The notes under the pieces: model-generated
What the model saw: the letters and a program-made list of their open reading frames with translations, nothing else
What the model was told of the DNA's origin: nothing
Databases searched by the model: none
Shown: positions 26,930 through 34,742 of the stretch, one piece after another
Numbering within the stretch: position 1 is the first letter of the stretch
Layout: each line of letters begins with the position of its first letter
Position numbers and translations under genes: made by a program
From: Fen-1254 sp963778945
GTDB lineage: Bacteria; Bacteroidota; Ignavibacteria; UBA10030
Assembly (NCBI GenBank): GCA_963778945.1
Contig: CAVZWL010000021.1
Coordinates: 145,423-209,422, forward strand
Direction of reading: 5' to 3'
DNA: 64,000 bases

Positions 26930-27726
26930 AAAATAAATCCAGCATCCTCGTATTCTTGATCGTTATGTCCTGTGCTGTCTGCACCGTACACGCACAGAAT
27001 AATAGTCTTCCTCAGCCGGATAAAAATATTCCGCATGATAAAGAACCTGTCGCCATAAACATTATCAACCCGGAATATCCGGCAAACATGTTAAAAGACG
27101 GCTTGGAAGCAAATGTATACATACGGGCACTGATCGATGTCAACGGCAACGTTACAGAAACACGAACTGAAAGAATAGAGGTCTTCTCAACAAAAACATC
27201 CGGAAAAACCGATAAGCCCGGAGAGCAAAAAGAACAGGGTAAAGCATTCGAAGAAGCAGTCGATGCAGCGGCTAAACAATGTAAATTTTCCCCGGCACAA
27301 ATGCAGGGAAAACCTGTAGCCGTCTGGGTAACGATTCCTTTCCATTTCAAGCTGAAGGACAGCGGCCGTGAGGATTCGGAAATAAATTCAGATTCAATCC
27401 GGACGATTATCGAGAACATTTTCAAAGGAACGGATTTTAAAAAATACAAAACACACATCGGAAAATCCGCTTTTCTTATTTATAATACTAGAATGCTGGA
27501 TCTTCTCAGCGTCTTGAAGGGGGAACAGAAGGATGTTCGTCTTACGGAGAAAATTGGACGGCAGAATGTAGACTGCAGGATCAACATCAACGATGGAAAC
27601 GATATGGCGATCGTTGAATGGACATCGCAGCTCCCTAAGGGGAAGAATAAACGGATTCATACCATTGTTCTCTCAAAGAATACAGAGAATATCTGGAAGA
27701 TCATCCGATGGCATGTAAGCTTTTAG
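26926..27726 (+). CDS. TonB C-terminal-domain secreted protein, 266 aa
   Basis: A signal peptide (MKNKSSILVFLIVMSCAVCTVHAQ) is followed by a TonB-type C-terminal domain (NPEYPANMLKDGLEANVYIR and LIDVNGNVTE, about residues 42-70, then CKFSPAQMQGKPVAVWVTIPFHF). The second half (about 150-266) is an alpha/beta region that I do not recognise. It is the third gene of the sigma/anti-sigma cassette and overlaps the anti-sigma stop by four bases. It lacks a membrane anchor, so the role is unlikely to be energy transfer; a periplasmic sensor or adaptor role is an inference. Confidence 0.8.
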   Translation: MKNKSSILVFLIVMSCAVCTVHAQNNSLPQPDKNIPHDKEPVAINIINPEYPANMLKDGLEANVYIRALIDVNGNVTETRTERIEVFSTKTSGKTDKPGEQKEQGKAFEEAVDAAAKQCKFSPAQMQGKPVAVWVTIPFHFKLKDSGREDSEINSDSIRTIIENIFKGTDFKKYKTHIGKSAFLIYNTRMLDLLSVLKGEQKDVRLTEKIGRQNVDCRININDGNDMAIVEWTSQLPKGKNKRIHTIVLSKNTENIWKIIRWHVSF

Positions 27727-27802
27727 TGGTGTATCAAATAAAGAGGACTGTTACCTCGCAATGCGAAGGCCGGAGATAAGAAAGTCCCGAATCGGAGAAT
27801 TC

Positions 27803-28135
27803 ATGAAACGGTTTCTGCTCTTCCTCAGCATGCTGATTCTTGGCTGTGGGAACTCTTCAAAGTGGATATTCCTGGACTCACCGTCGATCATGGTGGCGAC
27901 TCAACGCAGGATCATAGAGAAAAAAGAGCCCATCCTTTTTGTTCTTCACGATAAAGATGGAGAATGGCAGTTTCTTGCCGGTGAGAATTCACAAATAGAT
28001 CAAGTGATCGAATTGACCCTTCGCAGTATCATTGTTCTCGACAGCAGTCTGACACAAGTATCAGGATTAGAACGCGGATGGAAAGCACAACGAACAAATT
28101 TAAAATCCTCCTGGAATATTTCATCCTATCAATAA
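27803..28135 (+). CDS. Small lipoprotein, 110 aa, possibly immunity-type domain
   Basis: The start at 27803 gives a lipoprotein signal (MKRFLLFLSMLILGCGN, lipobox LILGC). An earlier in-frame start at 27761 would add 14 residues and has no better site. The mature part reads ATQRRIIEKKEPILFVLHD, WQFLAGENS and ERGWKAQR, reminiscent of DUF2185/Imm33-like domains, but that similarity is weak. It follows the TonB-domain gene by 76 bp and may belong to the sigma-factor cassette. Confidence 0.55.
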   Translation: MKRFLLFLSMLILGCGNSSKWIFLDSPSIMVATQRRIIEKKEPILFVLHDKDGEWQFLAGENSQIDQVIELTLRSIIVLDSSLTQVSGLERGWKAQRTNLKSSWNISSYQ

Positions 28136-28188
28136 CGGGACTGCTTCGGTCATGCACACATCCCGCCGCCGCGCACAAGAAACAAAAG

Positions 28189-28218
28189 AATGTCCCGAAG
28201 CGCCGACTCCGGGACATT
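28189..28218 (-). terminator. Transcript end for clpX (hairpin)
   Basis: AATGTCCCG (28189-28197) and CGGGACATT (28210-28218) form a perfect 9-bp stem. On the minus strand the stem is followed by CTTTTGTTTC. It lies 26 bp past the clpX stop and between convergent genes. Confidence 0.7.
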
Positions 28219-28243
28219 GCAAAAACAACTGATACATTTCTTG

Positions 28244-29503
28244 TTACGCCGATTTTCTTTCTTCGTACAGATAAATCGGTTCTTTGGATTTAAGGATCGT
28301 ATCGCGCGTGATAATGCATTTCGAAACATTATGACGTGAAGGCAGATTGTACATAATATCCAGCATCACAGATTCGATAATTGATCGAAGCGCACGCGCA
28401 CCCGTTCCGCGTTCCATCGCTCTATCGACAACCATCTTCAACGCGTTTTCTTCAAATTCCAGCTCCACGCCTTCCAGCGCAAAAAGTTTTTGATACTGCT
28501 TAACCAGTGCATTGCGCGGACGGGATAAAATATCGAGCAGCGCTACTTCATCCAGAGGATCGAGCGTTGACGTTACCGGCAGCCGCCCGACAAATTCCGG
28601 AATCAATCCGTACTTCAGCAAATCGTCCGGCTCTACCTGCGCCAGAAGCCGCTCCCGCGATTTGCTTTTCTTGCCGTGTACATCGGCTCCGAAACCGACC
28701 GGGTTCTGGCTGACTCTGCGTTCGATGATTTTTTCCAATCCCTCGAACGCTCCGCCGCAAATAAACAGAATATTTTTTGTGTTGACGTTAATCAGGCTCT
28801 GCTCCGGATGCTTCCTTCCGCCTTTGGGCGGGACTCCGGCGATCGTTCCTTCCAGAATTTTCAGCAGCGCCTGCTGAACGCCTTCGCCCGATACATCGCG
28901 CGTAATGGAGGCACTATCGCTTTTGCGTGCAATCTTATCGATCTCATCGATATAGACGATGCCGCGTTCCGCTTTTTCGATATTATAATCCGCATTCTGC
29001 AGCAGGTACACCAGAATGGTTTCTACATCGTCGCCGACATATCCCGCCTCCGTCAGCGTGGTTGCATCGGCAATGGCAAAGGGAACATCGAGAATGCGTG
29101 CAAGCGTTTGTGCAAGAAGCGTCTTGCCGGTTCCGGTAGGACCGATAAGCATAATATTGCTTTTTTCAATTTCAACATCGTCGAGATTCGGCATAGCATC
29201 GTTGGTATCGATGCGCTTGTAATGATTATAGACCGCGACCGAGAGAGTGCGTTTGGCAAAATCCTGACCGATAACAAATTCGTCGAGCGCATTCTTAATA
29301 TCGAGCGGTGTGAGAGACCGGCGGAATCCAATCTTGCGGGCATTGATTGCCGCCATGTTGTTTTTGATAATATCTACGGAACTCGCAACGCACAAATCGC
29401 ATATATACACATCGGGTCCTGCGATGATACTGTTCACTTCTTCCGGTGTGCGTCCGCAAAACGAACATGCAATTTTATCGTTCTGACGCGTTTTCTGGCT
29501 CAT
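28244..29503 (-). CDS. clpX: ATP-dependent Clp protease ATP-binding subunit
   Basis: ClpX is the AAA+ unfoldase that feeds substrates to ClpP in the cytoplasm. The 419-residue protein has the N-terminal zinc-binding domain (Cys13, Cys16, Cys35, Cys38 in CSFCGR and CDLC), Walker A GPTGTGKT (about 116-123), Walker B IVYIDEIDKI, the ClpP-binding IGF-type loop (around NPVGFGADV) and a pore-loop YVGDD (about 152-156). It lies 35 bp after clpP in a tig-clpP-clpX operon. Confidence 0.97.
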   Translation of the reverse strand: MSQKTRQNDKIACSFCGRTPEEVNSIIAGPDVYICDLCVASSVDIIKNNMAAINARKIGFRRSLTPLDIKNALDEFVIGQDFAKRTLSVAVYNHYKRIDTNDAMPNLDDVEIEKSNIMLIGPTGTGKTLLAQTLARILDVPFAIADATTLTEAGYVGDDVETILVYLLQNADYNIEKAERGIVYIDEIDKIARKSDSASITRDVSGEGVQQALLKILEGTIAGVPPKGGRKHPEQSLINVNTKNILFICGGAFEGLEKIIERRVSQNPVGFGADVHGKKSKSRERLLAQVEPDDLLKYGLIPEFVGRLPVTSTLDPLDEVALLDILSRPRNALVKQYQKLFALEGVELEFEENALKMVVDRAMERGTGARALRSIIESVMLDIMYNLPSRHNVSKCIITRDTILKSKEPIYLYEERKSA

Positions 29504-29538
29504 ACATTCTCCACGTTAGTCTTATCAAAAACTCGAAT

Positions 29539-30165
29539 CTAATCTTTTTTCTTCGTCTCGCTTGTGCGTTTGAGAAAGATGTTGTCGATCAATCCGTAGT
29601 CTTTCGCTTCTGCAGCTGCAAGATAATAATCCCGATCCGTATCTTTTCCAATCTGGTCGAGCGTCCTGCCTGTATGCAGTGCAAGAATTTCATTGATCTT
29701 TATTTTCGTTTTCAAAATTTCTTCCGCCTGGATACTGATATCCGACGCAGTTCCCTGCACTCCGCCCCACGGCTGATGAATCATAATCCGCGTATTTGGA
29801 AGTGCGGCTCTTTTTCCTTTTGCACCGCCTGCCATAAGAACAGCCGCCATACTCGCTGCCATTCCGATACAGATTGTGGAAACATCTGGCCGAATATACT
29901 GCATCGTGTCGTAAATCGCAAGGCCTGCGCTCACACTGCCGCCCGGGCTGTTGATATAGAGGTGAATATCCTTGTCCGGGTCTTCGGATTCAAGGAAAAG
30001 AAGCTGCGCAATGACCAGGCTGGCAATCGTATCGTCGATTGCTGTGCTGAGGAAAACAATACGCTCTTTCAACAGGCGGGAAAAAATATCGAATGACCGT
30101 TCGCCGCGGCCCGTCTGTTCGACAACGATAGGAACCAATTGATTATATATTGTAGAATATGGCAC
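29539..30165 (-). CDS. clpP: ATP-dependent Clp protease proteolytic subunit
   Basis: ClpP forms the serine-protease barrel used by ClpX. It has 208 residues. The catalytic triad is Ser105 in CIGMAASMAA, His130 in RIMIHQPWGG and Asp179 in DTDRDYYL. The oxyanion loop NSPGGSVSAG (72-81) is also present. It lies between tig and clpX, all on the minus strand with gaps of 20-35 bp, the usual bacterial protein-quality-control operon. Confidence 0.97.
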   Translation of the reverse strand: MPYSTIYNQLVPIVVEQTGRGERSFDIFSRLLKERIVFLSTAIDDTIASLVIAQLLFLESEDPDKDIHLYINSPGGSVSAGLAIYDTMQYIRPDVSTICIGMAASMAAVLMAGGAKGKRAALPNTRIMIHQPWGGVQGTASDISIQAEEILKTKIKINEILALHTGRTLDQIGKDTDRDYYLAAAEAKDYGLIDNIFLKRTSETKKKD

Positions 30166-30185
30166 TTCAGTCTCCTTAAAACTTG

Positions 30186-31463
30186 TTACGCTTTTACAGC
30201 TTTCGTTTCCGGTACTTCCTTAATTTTCGCTGAATCGGTCAAAATCTTCAAAAGCTTATCGCTGACAATGCGATCCTTGATTTGATCTGAAGATTTGTAA
30301 TAATCAACAAGCCGGTCTTTTGGAATTTTCATCCGTTCGGCATCTCGATCCGCCAATTTTTCCAGATCTTCATCCGTAACATCGATAGCTTCCGCTTTGA
30401 TCAGTTCTTCCCTGAGCAGCGCCCATTTGGACTGGTAGAGTGCATAAGGACGGTTTTGCTCGTCGAATTTTTCAATATCAAAATCGTCGGGAAGTTTCTT
30501 GCCCGGATAATCGTTCTTCATTTCTTCAAGCAGGCGGTCCAGAACACTGCGGATGAGCGACTCAGGAACCTGAAACTCATGACGTTTGATAATTTCCTCT
30601 GTGAGCGAGTTGATGACCTGACGCTCGGTCTGCTGCTTCCAGTAATCCTCAAGATCCTTCCGGATATCGGAGCGGAACTGTTCGACCGATACTATCTTTC
30701 CTTTCGTCATTTTTTCCACAAGCGCCTGGTCCAATTCCGGAGTCACAATTTTTTCCACCTTTGTGACCGTTAAATCCGCATGGACGGCATGTTTGTGGTC
30801 GCCGTGCTCATGCTCGAACTGGACCCGATAGACTCCTTCTTTTTTCGCATTCGTCAGAGCGGTTTTAAACGGCTGCTCGAGATTTTCATCTGCAAGATAG
30901 AACCGGACGCCTGCGGTTCGTTTTCCGGGAATCGGTGCGCCCGATTCATCGACATCCTGCATATCGACCGTGACAATATGCTCGGCATCGGCAGCGGCAT
31001 CGGTTTCCTGGAACGAAGCATTACTGCGGCGCAAACGAAGAATTTCCTCTTCGACATCTTTATCCGTAACGGGATGGACGGCTTTTTCGATTTCAATGCC
31101 CTTGTAGTCCTTTAACACAATTGCGGGGCGGACATCGTAGCGAATTTTAAATTTCGCTCCGGTCTCATGCTTAAAATCCAGATCGGTCAGTGTCGGCTCG
31201 CCGATAGGTTTCAGATTTTTTTCCCCTATCGCCTGACGGTAAAAATCGGATGCAATCGATTCCAGCGCTTCATGTTCGATCAAATCGCCGTACAATTTTT
31301 TAATAATATCAACCGGAGCTTTTCCTTTTCGAAAACCCCGGATTTCCACTTTCTTTCGATATTCACCATACGCCTTGTTGAAATGGGGCTGCAATTCTTC
31401 CGGTGTTGTCTTAATTTCGATTTCACGCGAAACTTCTGAAAGATCTTGAATATTAATTTCCAC
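30186..31463 (-). CDS. tig: Trigger factor
   Basis: Trigger factor is the ribosome-bound chaperone for nascent chains. I choose the GTG at 31461-31463 because AAGGAAC lies 6-7 bases upstream and because a longer frame would run through the tRNA-Leu gene. The 425-residue protein has the ribosome-binding region (signature GFRKGKAPVDIIKKLYG, near residue 40-56), a FKBP-like middle domain (about 150-240, with an unusual histidine-rich stretch HEHGDHKHAVHAD) and the C-terminal chaperone arms. It heads the tig-clpP-clpX operon, with tRNA-Leu directly upstream. Confidence 0.95.
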   Translation of the reverse strand: MEINIQDLSEVSREIEIKTTPEELQPHFNKAYGEYRKKVEIRGFRKGKAPVDIIKKLYGDLIEHEALESIASDFYRQAIGEKNLKPIGEPTLTDLDFKHETGAKFKIRYDVRPAIVLKDYKGIEIEKAVHPVTDKDVEEEILRLRRSNASFQETDAAADAEHIVTVDMQDVDESGAPIPGKRTAGVRFYLADENLEQPFKTALTNAKKEGVYRVQFEHEHGDHKHAVHADLTVTKVEKIVTPELDQALVEKMTKGKIVSVEQFRSDIRKDLEDYWKQQTERQVINSLTEEIIKRHEFQVPESLIRSVLDRLLEEMKNDYPGKKLPDDFDIEKFDEQNRPYALYQSKWALLREELIKAEAIDVTDEDLEKLADRDAERMKIPKDRLVDYYKSSDQIKDRIVSDKLLKILTDSAKIKEVPETKAVKA

Positions 31464-31487
31464 GAACTGTTCCTTTTTTTTATATTT

Positions 31488-31572
31488 TGGTAGGCACGGA
31501 GGGACTTGAACCCCCACGGATTACTCCACTAGCTCCTAAGGCTAGCGCGTCTGCCAGTTCCGCCACGTGCCC
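31488..31572 (-). tRNA. tRNA-Leu (anticodon UAG)
   Basis: On the minus strand the acceptor stem GGGCACG pairs with CGTGCCT, followed by discriminator A and an encoded CCA. The D-arm begins TGGCGGAACTGG, the anticodon loop is CTTAGGA (anticodon UAG), a long class II variable arm is present, and the T-arm has GGTTCAAGTCC. It is 85 nt and ends 24 bp before the tig start, so it is probably co-transcribed with tig. Confidence 0.95.
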
Positions 31573-31660
31573 GCGGTAATTTTTCCGCCTCCGGGAACGC
31601 GTATGCCCGCTCAAATGCGTGCCCGAATTCTAAAAAACGACACTGTATGATATTAAGTAA

Positions 31661-31709
31661 AAAAAGCTCAACTTTCAGAGTCTGAATAACCCCTTTTGTT
31701 GAGCTTTTT
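31661..31709 (-). terminator. Bidirectional-looking terminator after the TPR gene
   Basis: AAAAAGCTCAAC (31661-31672) and GTTGAGCTTTTT (31698-31709) form a perfect 12-bp stem. The loop holds a second small dyad (TCAGA/TCTGA). A- and T-runs flank both sides. It separates the TPR gene from the tRNA-tig-clpP-clpX unit. Confidence 0.85.
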
Positions 31710-31783
31710 AATATAAAAACGAATCGAGTCAAAAGCAAAAAAGACTTTCCCTTTTTTGCCGGATTTCAAATAAAAAACAGCAG

Positions 31784-33703
31784 TTATTTCCCCGAACGCT
31801 GCAATTCGTTGAGCTTGGTCAAATAGTCGACTGCTTCCTGCCTCGTCGGATCGACTCCGATGGCATTATTGAAGAATTCCCGCGCTTTTTGGAAATTTTT
31901 TACATTTTGATACGCCAAACCGAGTTTTACATTTGTCGTATAACTTTTCGGATTAAGCGCCAGAGCATGCTCAAAGTACTGGATCGCATGTGCGATATCG
32001 CCATCGCCCAAATATGCCGTACCGAGATTATAATTTATTTCCCAATAATCGTTTCCCTTGGACAGAGCTGTTGTCAGGACGTCGATCATCGGTTTATAAT
32101 TGCCCTGTTTTAAATAGGAATTGAAGCATTCGCGATAAGCGCTGAAGTACATCGAATCGACCTGGTATGCGCGCTGAAAATAATATACAGCCCGGTTAAA
32201 ATCTCCGGAACGATTATAAAATTTTCCGAAAACAAAAAATCCATACGCAAAATTCGGCGCAATGAGTGTCGTCTGGCGGTAACGCTCTGCCGCGCCGGCC
32301 GCATCGTTTTTCGCTTCAAGCTGTGCCGCTTCCTGCAGCATCTTATAAATATCATCGGAAATATGCTGTTGACGATTGGCTATAATAATACGCATCATAT
32401 CAAACCGGTTGTTCAATTCCTGTTCATAGCACGAACGGAAGATCTTTCGAATCTCGTCCAAAGCCGATGGATAATTACCGTAGAAAAAGTCGTTCACCGC
32501 TCTGAGCATGGAATAATACGGAAGGGTCGTCTGCATCGTATCTTTTTTCAGGTTCGGCAGGAATTCGACCGGAAAAATCGGCATATGCGATTGGAATCGC
32601 TCGGTGCAGATGCGAAGAAACGTAAGGTACGATTCGCGGATATTATTTTTTACCATGCGGCTGTTAAGATCGTCCGATATGCGCACCTTCAATTCAGTTG
32701 CCGTAGTATCGTCGAACGGAAGCGAAGAAAATGCATATGCCAGGGTTTCGATCATGTATTGGTACAAAAATCCGCTCTTTCCAGTACTCGATCCTTCATT
32801 CATCCATTGTATGTTTTGATTATCCAGAAGATGCTGGAGTGAATCGCGGACATGCACGAGCCGGTTGAGTTCGGCCAGCGATTTATCCAGTATGGGGGCG
32901 ACGGCCGTATCAAGCGAGCCGATGCCGAAATCCATATTCGGCAAGGAGTCGGCTACATATTTCAGCGACGGCTTAACGCTGTCGATTTTAAAAACTTTAT
33001 CCTTCAGCGGGAGATCTGAGTTTGCGACGATCGATTCAAAAGCAGACTGGTTGACCAAGTTTAGCTCGCCGAATGATTTTGTTCGGCTGCTTTTAACACT
33101 GCTGTATTCCGGAAAAATTTTCTGCGCCGGATCCGATAGAATTTTTTCATATGACGCAATAGCGCTGCGATACTGAAGGGACGTCAGAAGGGAATCTCCG
33201 GCACGGCGGTTTTTTACCAACGCGGAATAGCCGGGCCAGTATTCTTTCGGGACTTTGAATTCAGCCTGATTCTTCGCATCGCCGATCGGAACCTGAAAAA
33301 GAAACAATTGATAAAGCTTAAGCGTTTTGGGAAATCCGAGCACAATGGAACCGTTTCCGTCCGTTTTCAAAGTGCTTTTCCAGGCAGCGGCAATCGTTTG
33401 CCCGTTCTGATACGTGCTCACTTTGGACAGTGCGCTCTCCACAAAGTCCGCATCGAGAACCCAATCTGCGGCCGGAGTTACATAAAAATAATAATATTGA
33501 TCGCTGTTCACATTATCGCCGGTCAGGGGCAGCTGATGCAGTTGATTCGAGAGCTCGATCTGAACGATCCGCGGCCCTCCCATTCCAAAAAGGCCCGATT
33601 TTTCCTTGACTTTTAACTGAACGCTCGGCACTGGTGCCGGCACCTGTGCGTTAAGCTGCAACACAGTAAAAAACAAAAAAAACATCTTGACGGGCGTATT
33701 CAT
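31784..33703 (-). CDS. Secreted TPR-repeat protein, 639 aa
   Basis: I choose the ATG at 33701-33703, preceded by GAGGTCGAGAG, which gives a signal peptide (MNTPVKMFFLFFTVLQLNAQ). A beta-rich N-terminal region (about 30-170) is followed by a helical middle. The C-terminus has several tetratricopeptide repeats (for example NFAYGFFVFGKFYNRSGDFN and WEINYNLGTAYLGDGDIAHA, about residues 470-630). It should be a periplasmic or secreted scaffold. No catalytic motif is visible. It is monocistronic, divergent from the response regulator. Confidence 0.8.
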   Translation of the reverse strand: MNTPVKMFFLFFTVLQLNAQVPAPVPSVQLKVKEKSGLFGMGGPRIVQIELSNQLHQLPLTGDNVNSDQYYYFYVTPAADWVLDADFVESALSKVSTYQNGQTIAAAWKSTLKTDGNGSIVLGFPKTLKLYQLFLFQVPIGDAKNQAEFKVPKEYWPGYSALVKNRRAGDSLLTSLQYRSAIASYEKILSDPAQKIFPEYSSVKSSRTKSFGELNLVNQSAFESIVANSDLPLKDKVFKIDSVKPSLKYVADSLPNMDFGIGSLDTAVAPILDKSLAELNRLVHVRDSLQHLLDNQNIQWMNEGSSTGKSGFLYQYMIETLAYAFSSLPFDDTTATELKVRISDDLNSRMVKNNIRESYLTFLRICTERFQSHMPIFPVEFLPNLKKDTMQTTLPYYSMLRAVNDFFYGNYPSALDEIRKIFRSCYEQELNNRFDMMRIIIANRQQHISDDIYKMLQEAAQLEAKNDAAGAAERYRQTTLIAPNFAYGFFVFGKFYNRSGDFNRAVYYFQRAYQVDSMYFSAYRECFNSYLKQGNYKPMIDVLTTALSKGNDYWEINYNLGTAYLGDGDIAHAIQYFEHALALNPKSYTTNVKLGLAYQNVKNFQKAREFFNNAIGVDPTRQEAVDYLTKLNELQRSGK

Positions 33704-34033
33704 CTCTCGACCTCGTTCATTAGTTCCGTGCAGACATCCCATAGTTGAATAAGAATTTAGAAAAAGTGCAGCGGAGAATCAATACTTCAAAAATAAAAAA
33801 ACATTTCAAGTATTATCGCGTCAGGAATGTTGCCAAAATATGTTAAATCCACTATCTTTTAGGAATTACAAGTTTAAAAGAGAGAATAAGGAATGGCAGA
33901 GCTGCGTCTGCCGATTCTTCCAATCACGAGAACGAGGCGGACACACATGTATCTGTCAATGGGATAAAAATTCTGATCTTGAGGAACACATCTATAAATC
34001 CTTTTTTATACATTCATTTTTTAGATAAAGCCG

Positions 34034-34726
34034 ATGCATCGTATGAAAACACAAAAAGTTAAAACAGCACATTCTGCAGATGATCTGAAACCGATTCTTG
34101 TATGGCTCGTTGATGATAACGTCCCATTCACGCATATTCTGAACGAAACGCTGAACGACTTTCCGGCAATTCAATGCACAAAAACATATACGAACGGCGA
34201 TGCTATGCTGCAGTCGTTCTCCGAGGAATCTGAATATCCGGATATTATCCTTTTGGATATCAACATGCCCGGATCGAGCGGCATCGAGACTCTTGCCCAC
34301 ATCCGTCTCATAGCGCCCAGCATACGGGTTCTCATGCTGACGGTCAGTTCGGAAGATTCCAACATTCAGCGGGCTGTCCAGCTCGGAGCCGCCGGATATC
34401 TTCTGAAGACCGCATCGATCGAAGCTATCGTACACGCGCTCCAATCGGCTATGCAGGGCGGCATGCCGATCGATCCGTTCATCGCCCGTAAAGTTTTTTC
34501 TCTTTTTTCTCTGGACGTCTCCAATATCGAAAAATATGCTCTCACAAATAAAGAGAAAGAGGTCATACGCCTCATCGTCAAGGGATGGACAACGGAGAAA
34601 GTTGCCGGGGAGCTTCGTCTCAGTCCGAATACCGTCCATTCGCATTTAAAAAAAGTATTTCTCAAGCTCGATGTCCACACGCGCCATCAACTCGTTGCAA
34701 AGGCGCTGCAGGAACGATTAATATAA
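34034..34726 (+). CDS. LuxR/NarL-family response regulator, 230 aa
   Basis: The receiver domain has the acidic pair Asp27-Asp28, the phosphoacceptor Asp75 (LLDINMPG), the Thr103 switch and Lys125 (YLLKTAS). The DNA-binding domain is a LuxR helix-turn-helix (EKEVIRLIVKGWTTEKVAGE to NTVHSHLKKVFLKLDVHTRH, about residues 168-225). No histidine kinase is beside it, so its partner lies elsewhere. The 16-bp gap to the LonB-like protease gene suggests they are co-transcribed. The 290-bp divergent spacer before it (33744-34033) is AT-rich; I see no gene there. Confidence 0.93.
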   Translation: MHRMKTQKVKTAHSADDLKPILVWLVDDNVPFTHILNETLNDFPAIQCTKTYTNGDAMLQSFSEESEYPDIILLDINMPGSSGIETLAHIRLIAPSIRVLMLTVSSEDSNIQRAVQLGAAGYLLKTASIEAIVHALQSAMQGGMPIDPFIARKVFSLFSLDVSNIEKYALTNKEKEVIRLIVKGWTTEKVAGELRLSPNTVHSHLKKVFLKLDVHTRHQLVAKALQERLI

Positions 34727-34742
34727 TTTTCCCCAAGTTCTT

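Noticed and set aside
31463..31517. Longer trigger-factor start at 31517
   Set aside because: It would be encoded by the tRNA-Leu gene; the GTG at 31461-31463 has a proper ribosome site.
33893..33970. A 25-codon frame MAELRLPILPITRTRRTHMY in the divergent spacer
   Set aside because: The AAGGA before it is only one base from the ATG, no conservation can be seen, and nothing ties it to the regulator downstream.
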